The notes: generated from the letters alone by a model not told the origin. Shown: positions 9,164 through 17,521, numbered from the stretch's first letter. The stretch: DNA of 64,000 nt from Aliivibrio sp. EL58 (GCF_900312675.1 NZ_OMPC01000009.1:992001-1056000); one strand, 5' to 3'. Program-made: numbers and translations.

Positions 9164-10252
9164 CTAACCTCGAGTATCAACCGTAGCAACCACTGAAAGA
9201 CCTGGGATCAACTTACCTTCTAATAAGTCTGCATTTAAAATACTGATTTTAACCGGCACACGTTGCACAATTTTAGTGAAGTTACCCGTCGCATTCTCTG
9301 GTGGCAGTAAGGCAAATTTAGCGCCCGTTGCAGGAGAGAAACTATCTACAATCCCTTTTAGGTGTAGGTCTGGATACGCATCTAAATCGACAAACACTTT
9401 TTGGCCTTTATGAATATCACCAAGTTGTGTTTCTTTAAAGTTCGCTTCAATCCACACCTCTGTTGTTGGAACTAGACTAAGTAAAGGCATACCCGCTTGA
9501 ACCAATAAGCCGCTGCGCAAACTACGTTTTCCAACCACACCATCAATCGGCGCATAAATATTGGTGTAAGAGAGATTAATTTCAGTTTGTTCTAACGCCG
9601 CTTTTGCTTGAGCTAATCCAGCCTCCGCTTGAGCAATCTCGCTTTCAATCACATTGATTTGCTCTTTTGATGCTTGATAATTAGCCTTCGCCGCATCCAC
9701 ATTTGCCAATGACACTTTAAGGTGGGAAACGTTATTATCTAACTCATCTTGTGACGAATAATTCTTTTTGATTAACGCTTTAGTACGTTTAACTTGTTGC
9801 TGAGCACGCTCATGTTCAGCATTGGCTGATTCAATTTCACTCGCCGCCTGACGAATACGAATGTCTTGTAGCTTGCGCTCTGCCGCTAAATTTTTAATCG
9901 CCGCTTCACTGACTAATACATTGGCTTCTGCTTTCTCTTTTTCAGCCTCAAAATCACGACTGTCTATGGTTGCCAATAAATCGCCCGCTTTTACCACTTG
10001 GTTATCTTCAACCAATGTCTTGGCAATATAACCACCGACTTTAGGGCTGATCGTTGTGATGTCACCTTGCAAATACGCATTGTCTGTTGATTGGAAATAT
10101 TGACCATAACCATACCAATAACCACCACCGGCAAGACCACATAAAATAATAACGATTGTCGCAATCAAAGGTGCTTTATTTTTTTTCTTTTGTTGTTCTG
10201 CCACTACGCGTACCCACTTGAAAATGAAGCCATTCACGTTTGCAATAAACAT
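9164..10252 (-). CDS. EmrA/HlyD-family membrane fusion protein
   Basis: A 362-residue periplasmic adaptor. One N-terminal helix (APLIATIVIILCGLAGGGYWY) anchors it. The barrel-sandwich half-motif STDNAYLQGDITTISPKVGG, a long coiled coil (about residues 90-210, rich in A, E and Q) and the second lipoyl half (INLSYTNIYAPIDGVVGKR) follow. It would connect the downstream EmrB-like pump to an outer-membrane channel. The start is uncertain: the ATG at 10252 lacks a clear ribosome site, and a GTG at 10204 (before AEQQKKKNK) is an alternative. Confidence 0.87.
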   Translation of the reverse strand: MFIANVNGFIFKWVRVVAEQQKKKNKAPLIATIVIILCGLAGGGYWYGYGQYFQSTDNAYLQGDITTISPKVGGYIAKTLVEDNQVVKAGDLLATIDSRDFEAEKEKAEANVLVSEAAIKNLAAERKLQDIRIRQAASEIESANAEHERAQQQVKRTKALIKKNYSSQDELDNNVSHLKVSLANVDAAKANYQASKEQINVIESEIAQAEAGLAQAKAALEQTEINLSYTNIYAPIDGVVGKRSLRSGLLVQAGMPLLSLVPTTEVWIEANFKETQLGDIHKGQKVFVDLDAYPDLHLKGIVDSFSPATGAKFALLPPENATGNFTKIVQRVPVKISILNADLLEGKLIPGLSVVATVDTRG

Positions 10253-10295
10253 GAATGTAATAAATAAGAGAACGACAGTATAAAACGAAAATGAT

Positions 10296-10353
10296 TTATT
10301 GATTAGATAGGAAAAAAAGGAAACACTGTTGCATAAATCTTACCAATCAATAA
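10296..10353. promoter_or_regulatory. Candidate operator between emrAB-like pair and lysR
   Basis: TTATTGAT (10296-10303) is repeated inverted as ATCAATAA (10346-10353) in the 112-bp divergent intergenic region. The right arm overlaps the AAGGA ribosome site of the LysR gene. LysR proteins usually bind dyads in the shared promoter region, so this is a plausible auto- and cross-regulatory site, by inference. Confidence 0.35.
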
Positions 10354-10364
10354 GGAACAACCTA

Positions 10365-11279
10365 ATGATGGATTTGAATAACATAACTATATTAAATCAA
10401 GTCATTGATTCTGGAAGTTTTACTCAAGCTGCTACTAACCTTGGTATGACAAAATCAACAGTAAGTAGAAAGCTTGCTGAGCTTGAGGAGCATTTAGGTG
10501 TGAAGCTGATCACTCGCTCAACCAGAAAATTAGGGTTAACCCAAGAAGGTGAGATTTTTTATCAAGCCAGCGTCAAAGTGCTTGATATCATGCAACAAAC
10601 TGAATTAGAGCTGACCGCAAATCAAAATTTAATTCGTGGTCACCTTAATTTAGCCATGCCCGTAGAGATCGGCCACAACGTTATGTCTGATTACATCAAC
10701 AGCTTTCTTAAACGCTACCCTGAAGTTTCTATTAACCTTGAAATGACCAATAGAGAAGTCGATATCATTGGCGACAGTATCGATCTTTATGTGCAAATTG
10801 GTGAGATCAACGACTCTTCGTTAGTCGCACGAACCATCGACTTTTCTGAACGTATTATTGCGGCAAGCCCTGAGTATTTAAGCAATTACGGCTATATTGA
10901 AACACCAGAAGATCTCCAAGCTCCTCACCATCAAATTAAAGTCGTTAACGCAGTTAAAGTCCCTAATCTTTATTTTAATCAGGTAGATAAGGCTATTCGC
11001 GTTAATCTACCTTATCGCTTAAAGGTCAATACAGTAACGGCCTGTAAATCAGCCTGTTTAAGTGGCTTAGGCATTGCCTCTTTACCTGAGTTCATATGTC
11101 GAGAACACATAAACAATGGCGAGTTAATTCGAATATTACCTGATTGGGATTTACCTCGAGTGGCTATCAGTTTGGTTTTCCCTCAGAACAAGTTACTACC
11201 GAAACGATTAAGAGCCTTTATTGATCATGTACTTGAACGCTTTGAATCAAAAAACACTCCGAAAAATAACGCTGATTAA
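10365..11279 (+). CDS. LysR-family transcriptional regulator
   Basis: A 304-residue regulator. The N-terminal winged helix-turn-helix is clear (LNQVIDSGSFTQAATNLGMT, then KSTVSRKLAELEEHLGVKL), followed by LITRSTRKLGLTQEG and a periplasmic-binding-like effector domain. It belongs to the CrgA/AaeR-like branch. I choose the ATG at 10365, with AAGGAA about eight bases upstream; an in-frame TTG at 10329 would add twelve unlikely residues. Divergent placement suggests that it controls the efflux pair. The inducer is unknown. Confidence 0.88.
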   Translation: MMDLNNITILNQVIDSGSFTQAATNLGMTKSTVSRKLAELEEHLGVKLITRSTRKLGLTQEGEIFYQASVKVLDIMQQTELELTANQNLIRGHLNLAMPVEIGHNVMSDYINSFLKRYPEVSINLEMTNREVDIIGDSIDLYVQIGEINDSSLVARTIDFSERIIAASPEYLSNYGYIETPEDLQAPHHQIKVVNAVKVPNLYFNQVDKAIRVNLPYRLKVNTVTACKSACLSGLGIASLPEFICREHINNGELIRILPDWDLPRVAISLVFPQNKLLPKRLRAFIDHVLERFESKNTPKNNAD

Positions 11280-11350
11280 TAAACAAAAATTACATCAATT
11301 TTTCTGAATTTATTAATTTCACTTGCCAGTAAGGTCATACATCGAATACG

Positions 11351-11893
11351 ATGCGATGGTCTATTAACATCATCACTGGATTTTTCGTGGTACAACTGTT
11401 TCGATTATTGATAATTTGTCTTTGCTTTGGGGTAAGTTCGCTTGCTCAGGCATCTGCATATCATCAAAACGACGACAGCCACTTTGTAGAGCTGACGATT
11501 GAACAGCACTCTACGGTTCCAGTAACGATTTCCGTTGATAACTCTCATATCCAATCTATTGATTTTGTTACTTGCAACATCAATAGTGCTCAAACAGACT
11601 CGACGACATTACATTCTAAAAGCGCTTCTCAAAGCCACGATGTAAATTTAGGCATCGCCTACGCTTCTCGTATGGCGAACTTGGCCCGTCATGAGCCAGA
11701 AGAAGTCTTTCCGGTTTATGAACTGGCGTTAGAGATTCCAGCAATTCCCTCTGAACAATTAACCATTGGTTATCAAGAAAAACCAAAACCAACGGTCAAT
11801 TGGGCATTAAATACCTATTCATCTACTTCTCGAATTTCGGCTTGGAAGGAAAGTAACCTTCTCTACAGCCAGCGGTTATACCCACACTCTTAA
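11351..11893 (+). CDS. vemP: VemP-like secretion-monitoring arrest peptide
   Basis: A 180-residue protein with an N-terminal hydrophobic signal sequence (VVQLFRLLIICLCFGVSSLA, then QASA) and no enzymatic motif. Its C-terminus contains RISAWKESNLLY, close to the arrest-motif core RISGWKETNAMY that I recall for Vibrio alginolyticus VemP. VemP stalls the ribosome near its own stop codon when export is slow, which exposes the ribosome-binding site of the downstream secD2 gene. The location directly before secD2-secF2 and the complementary RNA segments described separately fit this role exactly. The start is not certain, because no strong ribosome site precedes the ATG at 11351. Confidence 0.8.
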   Translation: MRWSINIITGFFVVQLFRLLIICLCFGVSSLAQASAYHQNDDSHFVELTIEQHSTVPVTISVDNSHIQSIDFVTCNINSAQTDSTTLHSKSASQSHDVNLGIAYASRMANLARHEPEEVFPVYELALEIPAIPSEQLTIGYQEKPKPTVNWALNTYSSTSRISAWKESNLLYSQRLYPHS

Positions 11894-12003
11894 TTTCACA
11901 CTCAAAATCCATTGATTTATCACTTAGTTATTATTCGTTTATTGCGAACTAACTAGATTTGTGACTTTTTCGCATACGCAACTTCGTATGTGAGGTGAAA
12001 TTA
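11891..12003 (+). promoter_or_regulatory. RNA structure sequestering the secD2 ribosome-binding site
   Basis: TAATTTCAC at 11891-11899, which starts with the vemP stop codon, is a perfect complement of GTGAAATTA at 11995-12003. After one bulged A, CTC (11901-11903) pairs with GAG (11992-11994). This helix buries the GAGGTG ribosome site of secD2. A local hairpin (11968-11978 with 11985-11995, including G-U pairs) overlaps the same site and is an alternative fold. A ribosome stalled near the vemP stop would cover the left arm and free the site. Confidence 0.65.
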
Positions 12004-12005
12004 TT

Positions 12006-13829
12006 ATGCAAAGAAAACAACCGATACAACGACTAAACCATTATTCAAAATGGAAATACATCGTTCTTATTACGACCCTTATTATTTTATTATTAAGCGC
12101 TATCCCTACTTGGTATGGTGAAGATGCTGCCGTTCAAATCACCAATAAAGACGGACAAATCCCTTCTATTGTTCAATTACAAAATACGTTAACCGACCAA
12201 GGAATTACCGTTAAACGCATCGAACAAAAAGGCGATAAAACCATCGTTATTTTGCAAGATGAAGCACAGCAAGCAAAAGCAAAAAGTGTACTTGGTAGCG
12301 TCATTGACGAAGACCAAAAAGGCACAACGATTGCGTTATCTTTAGCGCCAGCAGCTCCTGCTTGGTTACAAAACATGGGATTTGAACCAATCAAACTTGG
12401 TTTGGATTTACGTGGCGGTGTGCAATTCTTACTCGATGTTGATGTAAACCAAGTTTTCCAAGCACAACGTAATGAGCTTTCAGATTCTTTAAAACAAGAG
12501 TTACGTGAAGAGCGTATTCGTTCTGTTCGTATGCAAAAAGAAGGCACTGATAGCTTAGTGGTTCGCCTTCCATCTGAAGAAGCAAGCCACGCTGCTCGTG
12601 AGTTTATCCATAAAAACTACCCTACTTGGCAGATCTCAAACGGTGACGGCTTTGATCTTAAGCTAACACTAAAAGAAGAAGAAAAAATTGCGGTTCGTAA
12701 CCTTACGGTTCAACAAAACTTACAAACCATGCGTAGCCGTATTGAAGAATTAGGTATCACTGAAGCCTTAGTTCAACGTCAAGGTGAAAACCGAATTCGT
12801 ATCGAGCTTCCGGGTGTTCAAGATCCTGCTGCTGCAAAAAATGTTATCGGTGCTACCGCGAGTCTTGCTTTCTATGCAGTAAAAGAACAAAGCACTGGCA
12901 GCACAATGGAAGTTCCTGATGAGAATGGCCGCCCTGTACGTGTAGGTAGAAAACCAGTACTAAGTGGTGACCATATCGTTGATGCTCGTGCAAGCTTAGG
13001 CGAAATGGGCATGGCGGAAGTAAACATTGTTCTTGATAGTTCAGGCGGCAAAATCATGTCTGAGTTCTCTCGTCACAATGTTGGTAAACCAATGGCAACG
13101 TCGTACAACGAGTACGGTCGTAACAGCAAAGGCGAAACCACTCAAAGTAACAAAATCATCAGTGTAGCAACTATCCAAAGTCAACTTGGTAGCCGCTTTA
13201 GAATCACAGGTTCTGGCTCACTTCAAGAATCTCAAGAACTTGCTCTACTTCTTCGTGCTGGCTCACTAACTGCGCCTGTGACTATCGTTGAAGAGCGTAC
13301 TATTGGCCCAACATTGGGTGCTGAGAATATTCAAAATGGTTTTGCTGCTTTAGGTCTTGGTCTTGGTCTAACTCTACTGTTTATGGCGTTTTGGTATCGT
13401 CGTTTAGGTTGGGTGGCTAACATTGCTCTTGTTGGCAACATGATCATGCTGTTTGGTCTACTTGCACTTATTCCGGGGGCAGTTCTTACCCTTCCCGGAA
13501 TTGCAGGTTTAGTACTGACGGTTGGTATGGCGGTTGATACTAACGTACTTATTTTTGAACGTATTAAAGATAAACAGAAAGAAGGTCGAACATTAGCACA
13601 AGCGATTGATAGAGGCTTTAGTAGTGCATTTGGTACCATTTTCGATGCCAACTTCACCACAATGATTACCGCAGTAGTTCTATACACTATCGGTAACGGC
13701 CCTATCCAAGGCTTCGCATTAACTCTGGGTTTAGGCCTATTAACCAGTATGTTCACAGGCATCTTCGCGTCACGTGCCATTATCAATTTAGTTTGGGGTC
13801 GTGATTCTCGTCATGATGTTAGGATTTAA
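12006..13829 (+). CDS. secD: Protein translocase subunit SecD (second paralogue, SecD2)
   Basis: A 607-residue inner-membrane protein that uses the ion gradient to finish Sec-dependent export. It has TM1 (YIVLITTLIILLLSAIPTWY), the DLRGGVQFLLDVD motif, a large periplasmic region and five C-terminal helices with the conserved GMAVDTNVLIFERIKDK. Vibrios carry two SecDF pairs; this one follows vemP rather than yajC, so it is the inducible SecDF2 pair. Family knowledge suggests SecDF2 compensates when Na+ is low. Translation is probably controlled through the masked ribosome site. Confidence 0.93.
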   Translation: MQRKQPIQRLNHYSKWKYIVLITTLIILLLSAIPTWYGEDAAVQITNKDGQIPSIVQLQNTLTDQGITVKRIEQKGDKTIVILQDEAQQAKAKSVLGSVIDEDQKGTTIALSLAPAAPAWLQNMGFEPIKLGLDLRGGVQFLLDVDVNQVFQAQRNELSDSLKQELREERIRSVRMQKEGTDSLVVRLPSEEASHAAREFIHKNYPTWQISNGDGFDLKLTLKEEEKIAVRNLTVQQNLQTMRSRIEELGITEALVQRQGENRIRIELPGVQDPAAAKNVIGATASLAFYAVKEQSTGSTMEVPDENGRPVRVGRKPVLSGDHIVDARASLGEMGMAEVNIVLDSSGGKIMSEFSRHNVGKPMATSYNEYGRNSKGETTQSNKIISVATIQSQLGSRFRITGSGSLQESQELALLLRAGSLTAPVTIVEERTIGPTLGAENIQNGFAALGLGLGLTLLFMAFWYRRLGWVANIALVGNMIMLFGLLALIPGAVLTLPGIAGLVLTVGMAVDTNVLIFERIKDKQKEGRTLAQAIDRGFSSAFGTIFDANFTTMITAVVLYTIGNGPIQGFALTLGLGLLTSMFTGIFASRAIINLVWGRDSRHDVRI

Positions 13830-13832
13830 GTT

Positions 13833-14732
13833 ATGTTTATAAATATGAAAAATGCAACAAAATGGCGTCACATGACGAGTGTGGTTTCTATCGGTTTAAT
13901 GATTTTTGCATTATCGATGATAGCAACTAAAGGCCTTAACTGGGGTTTGGATTTCACTGGCGGTATCGTAAGTGAAGTTCAAATTGATAGCAAAATCACA
14001 AGCAGTGAAATTGCGCCGTTATTAGATGCTAGCTTTAAACAAGATGTGGCGGTTATTGCCTCTGGTGAGCCGGGTCGTTGGGTATTGCGTTATGCGATTC
14101 CACCAAAAGGCGTTGAACTTCCACCACTGACTGAGGTACTTGCTCCTCTGCATTCAGAGGTTCAAGTATTGAATACCAGTATCGTTGGTCCACAAGTCGG
14201 CCAAGAGCTAACTGAACAAGGCGGCATGGCGCTATTAGTGTCGGTTTTGGTTATCTTAGCGTACTTGAGTTACCGCTTTGAATGGCGTTTGGCATCTGGT
14301 TCTCTGTTTGCCCTAACCCACGATATCGTGTTTGTACTTGGTTTCTTTGCTGCGACTCAAATGGAGTTTAACTTAACCACCCTAGCCGCTATTTTGGCTA
14401 TTTTAGGTTACTCGTTAAATGACTCGATCATCATTGCAGACCGAATTCGTGAGCTATTAATTGCCAAACCTGAGTTATCTATCCAAGAGGTAAATAACGA
14501 AGCGGTTGCTGCAACCTTCTCTCGTACTATGGTGACATCAGGCACAACCCTAATCACTGTTGGTTCTTTATGGTTATTAGGTGGTGGTCCACTAGAAGGC
14601 TTTGCGATTGCGATGTTCATCGGTATCGTGACCGGTACTTGGTCTTCTATCTCGGTGGGTACAAGTTTACCTGAGTACTTTGGTTTGAATTCGGATCACT
14701 ACAAGCCGAAGCCAATTTCTGAAGAGCCGTAA
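13833..14732 (+). CDS. secF: Protein translocase subunit SecF (SecF2)
   Basis: A 299-residue partner of SecD2. It shows the D1 motif GLDFTGGIVSEVQ, six membrane helices and the D4 motif ILGYSLNDSIIIADRIREL. It starts three bases after the secD2 stop and is clearly in the same operon. The ATG at 13833 has AGGA upstream; a second in-frame ATG at 13845 is possible. It has no unusual feature besides the vemP context. Confidence 0.93.
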   Translation: MFINMKNATKWRHMTSVVSIGLMIFALSMIATKGLNWGLDFTGGIVSEVQIDSKITSSEIAPLLDASFKQDVAVIASGEPGRWVLRYAIPPKGVELPPLTEVLAPLHSEVQVLNTSIVGPQVGQELTEQGGMALLVSVLVILAYLSYRFEWRLASGSLFALTHDIVFVLGFFAATQMEFNLTTLAAILAILGYSLNDSIIIADRIRELLIAKPELSIQEVNNEAVAATFSRTMVTSGTTLITVGSLWLLGGGPLEGFAIAMFIGIVTGTWSSISVGTSLPEYFGLNSDHYKPKPISEEP

Positions 14733-14761
14733 GGGCTTGGTTTAGATAATAGACGATAAAA

Positions 14762-14816
14762 AGCCGCAGAAATGCGGCTGATGTTGAGGGATCTGGTTTA
14801 GGCTGGATCCCTTTTG
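14762..14816 (+). terminator. Tandem hairpins ending the vemP-secD2-secF2 operon
   Basis: The first hairpin is AGCCGCA/TGCGGCT (14762-14768 with 14773-14779) around a GAAA loop. The second is AGGGATC/GATCCCT (14787-14793 with 14806-14812) followed by TTTG and a T-rich stretch. The second is the more terminator-like, although its T-run is short. The segment overlaps a direct repeat found again at 16741. Confidence 0.6.
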
Positions 14817-14818
14817 TT
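14772..14818. repeat. Imperfect direct repeat, left copy, flanking the Kiwa-like cassette
   Basis: This segment and 16741-16789 share CGGCTGA near the left end, an identical 14-mer TCTGGTTTAGGCTG in the middle and TTTTGTT at the right end, with mismatches between. The two copies bracket the two-gene cassette, suggesting an insertion with duplication of the secF2 3' region. Confidence 0.65.
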
Positions 14819-14881
14819 AAAATATAATAACGTAAAATTATTAAGTTCTATTAAAGATAAAATCACAACAAATTTGAGATT

Positions 14882-15832
14882 TTACACTCTATCTTTTACT
14901 TTAGCGTGATAATTCTGTTTCGTTAGCTCTGACACAAGAAACTCCTCATCTAGCAATTTTAAAAAATTATCACACCTAGCTAGACTATTAAGATCGAATT
15001 TATCTCCAGTCGCATTTAATTTAAGCTTTTCTTTAAATACTGGATGATTTATTGCAAAGTCTATCAACTGCTGATTTGTCAGGTTACTTTCCACAACAGC
15101 TGAGCCTTTAAATACCTTTACAAACTTGCGCGCAAAAGACGTATCGTTATCAAGTTTACTTTCGAACTTAACAGAACAATCTACTAACGACATAGCCCTA
15201 AGGTCTGATATAAAATCTTTAGCTTTAGCTCTAATAATTTTATCAAACGCAAAGTCCCTTTCAAATTTACTAGGCTCTTTAATCAAATAATAATCTTTAA
15301 CACGTGCAAAAATAAAATCAGTATTCAATCTAATTACATCTTCACTAACAGGAATAATCCGGTTGTTACTAAAAGTAACCATAAATTTAGATTCATGTTT
15401 AAACAGGTTTACCGCTCTCACCAAATTATAGAAGCTCATTGATTCACCTTTATCACTTTTTAGGCGAACAACTACAGCATGCACATCTTGAAGCCCTTTG
15501 TGCTTTATTGGGTATATATCAATCTTTCTATTTGCAGGAAGAGTATGCGCAGTATCAATTGCATCTAATTCAACTATTCTATCGCTAAAGTCATAATAAT
15601 ATAAAGCATGTGAACGCCCATCATTCTGAGAAAGAGGAATACAGTCGAATGCTATGTTCTCAATATAAGTTTTAAGTAAAAAATTGACATATCTTGTTTT
15701 GTAATCTTGTAAAGCCGTATTATCGATATCTGAATCAAGTACGTTATTAAACTTATCCAAGAAAAAAACTTTAATTCCTGTGCAATTAGTAACAACATCT
15801 TTAATATCACTTTTAATCTTAGTTTTATTCAT
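14882..15832 (-). CDS. kwaB: KwaB-like Kiwa defence protein (DUF4868)
   Basis: A 316-residue soluble protein resembling DUF4868/KwaB, the DNA-binding effector of the two-gene Kiwa anti-phage system. The most characteristic stretch is FSNNRIIPVSEDVIRLN, followed by DFIFARVKDYYLI and KFERDFAFDKIIRAKA. Length matches KwaB (about 315 residues, from memory). Its ATG lies eight bases inside the end of the upstream membrane-protein gene, so the two are translationally coupled. No nuclease motif is obvious. Codon use is A/T-rich like the rest of the cassette. KwaB is thought to act with membrane-bound KwaA on phage DNA; here kwaA is frameshifted. Confidence 0.7.
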   Translation of the reverse strand: MNKTKIKSDIKDVVTNCTGIKVFFLDKFNNVLDSDIDNTALQDYKTRYVNFLLKTYIENIAFDCIPLSQNDGRSHALYYYDFSDRIVELDAIDTAHTLPANRKIDIYPIKHKGLQDVHAVVVRLKSDKGESMSFYNLVRAVNLFKHESKFMVTFSNNRIIPVSEDVIRLNTDFIFARVKDYYLIKEPSKFERDFAFDKIIRAKAKDFISDLRAMSLVDCSVKFESKLDNDTSFARKFVKVFKGSAVVESNLTNQQLIDFAINHPVFKEKLKLNATGDKFDLNSLARCDNFLKLLDEEFLVSELTKQNYHAKVKDRV

Positions 15833-16402
15833 TTTTTATCTCTCTAACAAAACAGACGGAATCTGAAAGAAACTTATAATGTACATTTGAACCTGCATTG
15901 AGTTCACTCTTCGAAATAACCATAATTGATGAATAAAAAGAATTACAATCCGAAAGATCAGCTTTGTATAATCGATAACCAAATATAGCAAGTGTAGGAT
16001 TTGCATAGTATTTTTCAGTTTTAACAAATATCACTCCGATTACAACCAGTAATAAGACATAGGCAATCACTTTGTTAATAGTATCAAAACTCATACCTGA
16101 AAACGGAATGATATACGTAGCTAAAAAAGTTAGATTTTCATAATCCTCACCTTTACACTCAATGACAGTTAAAGTATCGCCAACGCCACCAGAAAGATAT
16201 CGTTCAAATTGTCTGCGTAAATATTCACATATAACATCAAAGTGAGTGAAAATACAAAAAGTAAGTCTTCGATTTTAAACTTATCTAAATTCCATTCGTA
16301 TAAACTTGTGAATGCTTCAACTCGAAATGTCAAAACGGCAATCATCAAAAAAAGAAAATACAATGAAAGTACATATAACTGAGATTGTTCTTTTGTCCCC
16401 AA
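15825..16402 (-). pseudogene. kwaA: KwaA-like membrane protein, frameshifted
   Basis: Two frames together form one four-helix membrane protein of about 192 residues. The 5' frame (16402 to 16169, TTG start after AAGGGTGAG) encodes two helices (LYVLSLYFLFLMIAVLTF and LLFVFSLTLMLYVNIYA). The 3' frame ends at 15825 and, before its first ATG, already reads SGGVGDTLTVIECKGEDYEN then LTFLATYIIPF, a KwaA-like motif, then the last helices and YYANPTLAIFGYRLY. One base appears to be missing between about 16180 and 16260. It may be a true mutation, phase-variable slippage or an assembly error. KwaA would sense phage at the membrane. Confidence 0.65.
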
Positions 16403-16622
16403 AGCTCACCCTTCATAGTTAATCTGCGGTACAAGAAATAAATGAGTCTTTAAGCCTCTATTTTAACTTAACCAAGCAACTAAAACCTATTGATATTAAC
16501 ACCTATAAATGGTGAGTGTATATTGACTTGTCTACCTTTTACAACTTCATAATCTTAATTATGTCATCAAAATCGCATTCAGAAAGAAAATATATAGTCA
16601 TTACGATATTCAAATCATTTAA

Positions 16623-16685
16623 TGATGCGATTAACCCACCTATTCACATCAAAACATGATTCGATTAGAGGTGTTATTCGCATCA
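16623..16685. repeat. Dispersed palindromic element, copy A
   Basis: The outer arms TGATGCGA (16623-16630) and TCGCATCA (16678-16685) are perfect complements, with ACCT/AGGT and ATCA/TGAT pairs further in. The core resembles the core of the element at 18240-18300: both read TATTCA, one variable base, ATCAAAA, two variable bases, TGATT, one variable base and GATTAG, inside inverted arms. Confidence 0.6.
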
Positions 16686-16740
16686 CAAGTGCATATTATT
16701 GAAAAATAGTGAGATATGTTTGCTGAGTAGTTCAGTTTGA

Positions 16741-16789
16741 ATACGGCTGAATATTAGGAGGTCTGGTTTAGGCTGAGTCAATTTTTGTT
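16741..16789. repeat. Imperfect direct repeat, right copy, flanking the Kiwa-like cassette
   Basis: Second copy of the segment found at 14772-14818, including the identical 14-mer TCTGGTTTAGGCTG. Unlike the left copy it does not fold into the GGGATC/GATCCC hairpin. Confidence 0.65.
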
Positions 16790-16802
16790 GTAAATCGAAA
16801 TA

Positions 16803-16819
16803 GTGCGACAGTGTCGCAC
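16803..16819. terminator. Compact inverted repeat downstream of the YcxB-like gene
   Basis: GTGCGACA, one base, TGTCGCAC form a perfect dyad that can fold as a six-pair stem with a five-base loop. It lies 42 bases past the stop of the minus-strand YcxB-like gene and may end its transcript, although only a weak T-rich stretch follows on that strand. An operator role is also possible. Confidence 0.4.
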
Positions 16820-16860
16820 CATTTGAGTAGGTCACATTATGTTGTTCGGGGGAGTTGGTA

Positions 16861-17355
16861 TTACTTTGCTTTTGCTATTGCGTGCTGCTCTGCAATGAAG
16901 GCGATCTCTTTCTCATTTAAGCAAGATTTACTGACATATTGGCGCTGTTTACCCATATGCAAGATAAACCCTAAATCGCTTTGTTCAAGTTGATCAATTT
17001 CACCCCATGAGATGCTACGAGTGATTTTAGCGCTTTTATAACTCACTCCTTTAGCGTCAGCCTGAAACACCACTTTAGTGCCAGAGAGCGAGCTGATTTT
17101 TTGTCGCCATAACCACCACGTTCTCTTAAAGTAGATACTAAGCCCCTCAATAATACTCAAAACAATAAAGAACCAACCAACATATCCATTAGGTAATAGT
17201 TCAAGTCTTAATAAAACCACACCAAAAAGAAGAAAAAGAATTCCTTTTAAATAGGCTTTTGGAAATTTAACAGGGTGACTAGTTTGATCATAACACTCGG
17301 CAAAGAAAGTCTTGTCGAGAGTGTATTCTGTGGTGACACTAAAATCTTTAGACAT
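16861..17355 (-). CDS. YcxB-like membrane protein
   Basis: A 164-residue protein with two adjacent membrane helices (KGILFLLFGVVLLRLELLP and YVGWFFIVLSIIEGLSIYF) after a short cytoplasmic N-terminus. A PH-like C-terminal domain ends in ISWGEIDQLEQSDLGFILHM. This resembles the YcxB-like family, whose function is unknown. The gene is alone on its strand, just outside the right repeat of the Kiwa-like cassette. The ATG at 17355 is the natural start. Confidence 0.7.
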   Translation of the reverse strand: MSKDFSVTTEYTLDKTFFAECYDQTSHPVKFPKAYLKGILFLLFGVVLLRLELLPNGYVGWFFIVLSIIEGLSIYFKRTWWLWRQKISSLSGTKVVFQADAKGVSYKSAKITRSISWGEIDQLEQSDLGFILHMGKQRQYVSKSCLNEKEIAFIAEQHAIAKAK

Positions 17356-17521
17356 ATAGGGCTACTTTACTGTTTTATGTGAATGAGTCTCTATGCTGCG
17401 ATCTCGCAACTTAGGCATTGTACCGTTTCTCGGTGCTTTTCTACATTCAAATATATCTTAAAGTCGATTAGGTATATAGAATCAGCCCAACGAAAATCAG
17501 TGAACTCTATAGGGAAATCAA

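Larger units (their letters stand above)
16403..16860. other. 458-bp AT-rich intergenic region upstream of kwaAB
   Basis: No gene is supported here; the single plus-strand frame from 16811 runs into the opposite strand of the YcxB-like gene. The region holds the presumed kwaAB promoter, a 63-bp cruciform-forming element (16623-16685), the right copy of the direct repeat (16741-16789) and a compact inverted repeat (16803-16819). Confidence 0.6.

Noticed and set aside
11405-11593. 62-residue minus-strand frame opposite vemP
   Set aside because: It is a shadow of the vemP coding sequence without start signals.
12173-13786. Minus-strand frames opposite secD2 (12173-12547, 12391-12585, 12872-13057, 13331-13786)
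   Set aside because: They lie fully within secD2, overlap one another and have no ribosome site or recognisable domain; secD2 is conserved over its whole length.
15825-16094. 89-residue frame as a separate gene, with the 77-residue frame 16169-16402 as another
   Set aside because: Conserved residues continue upstream of the first ATG of the 89-residue frame, and both parts are needed for one four-helix protein, so one frameshifted gene is more likely.
16180-16260. Programmed ribosomal frameshift in kwaA
   Set aside because: No A-AAA-AAG-type slippery heptamer or clear stimulatory hairpin was seen at the junction; a simple one-base loss or sequencing error is more economical.
16811-16993. 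60-residue plus-strand frame
   Set aside because: It mostly overlaps the 3' end of the YcxB-like gene on the other strand and has no ribosome site or domain.
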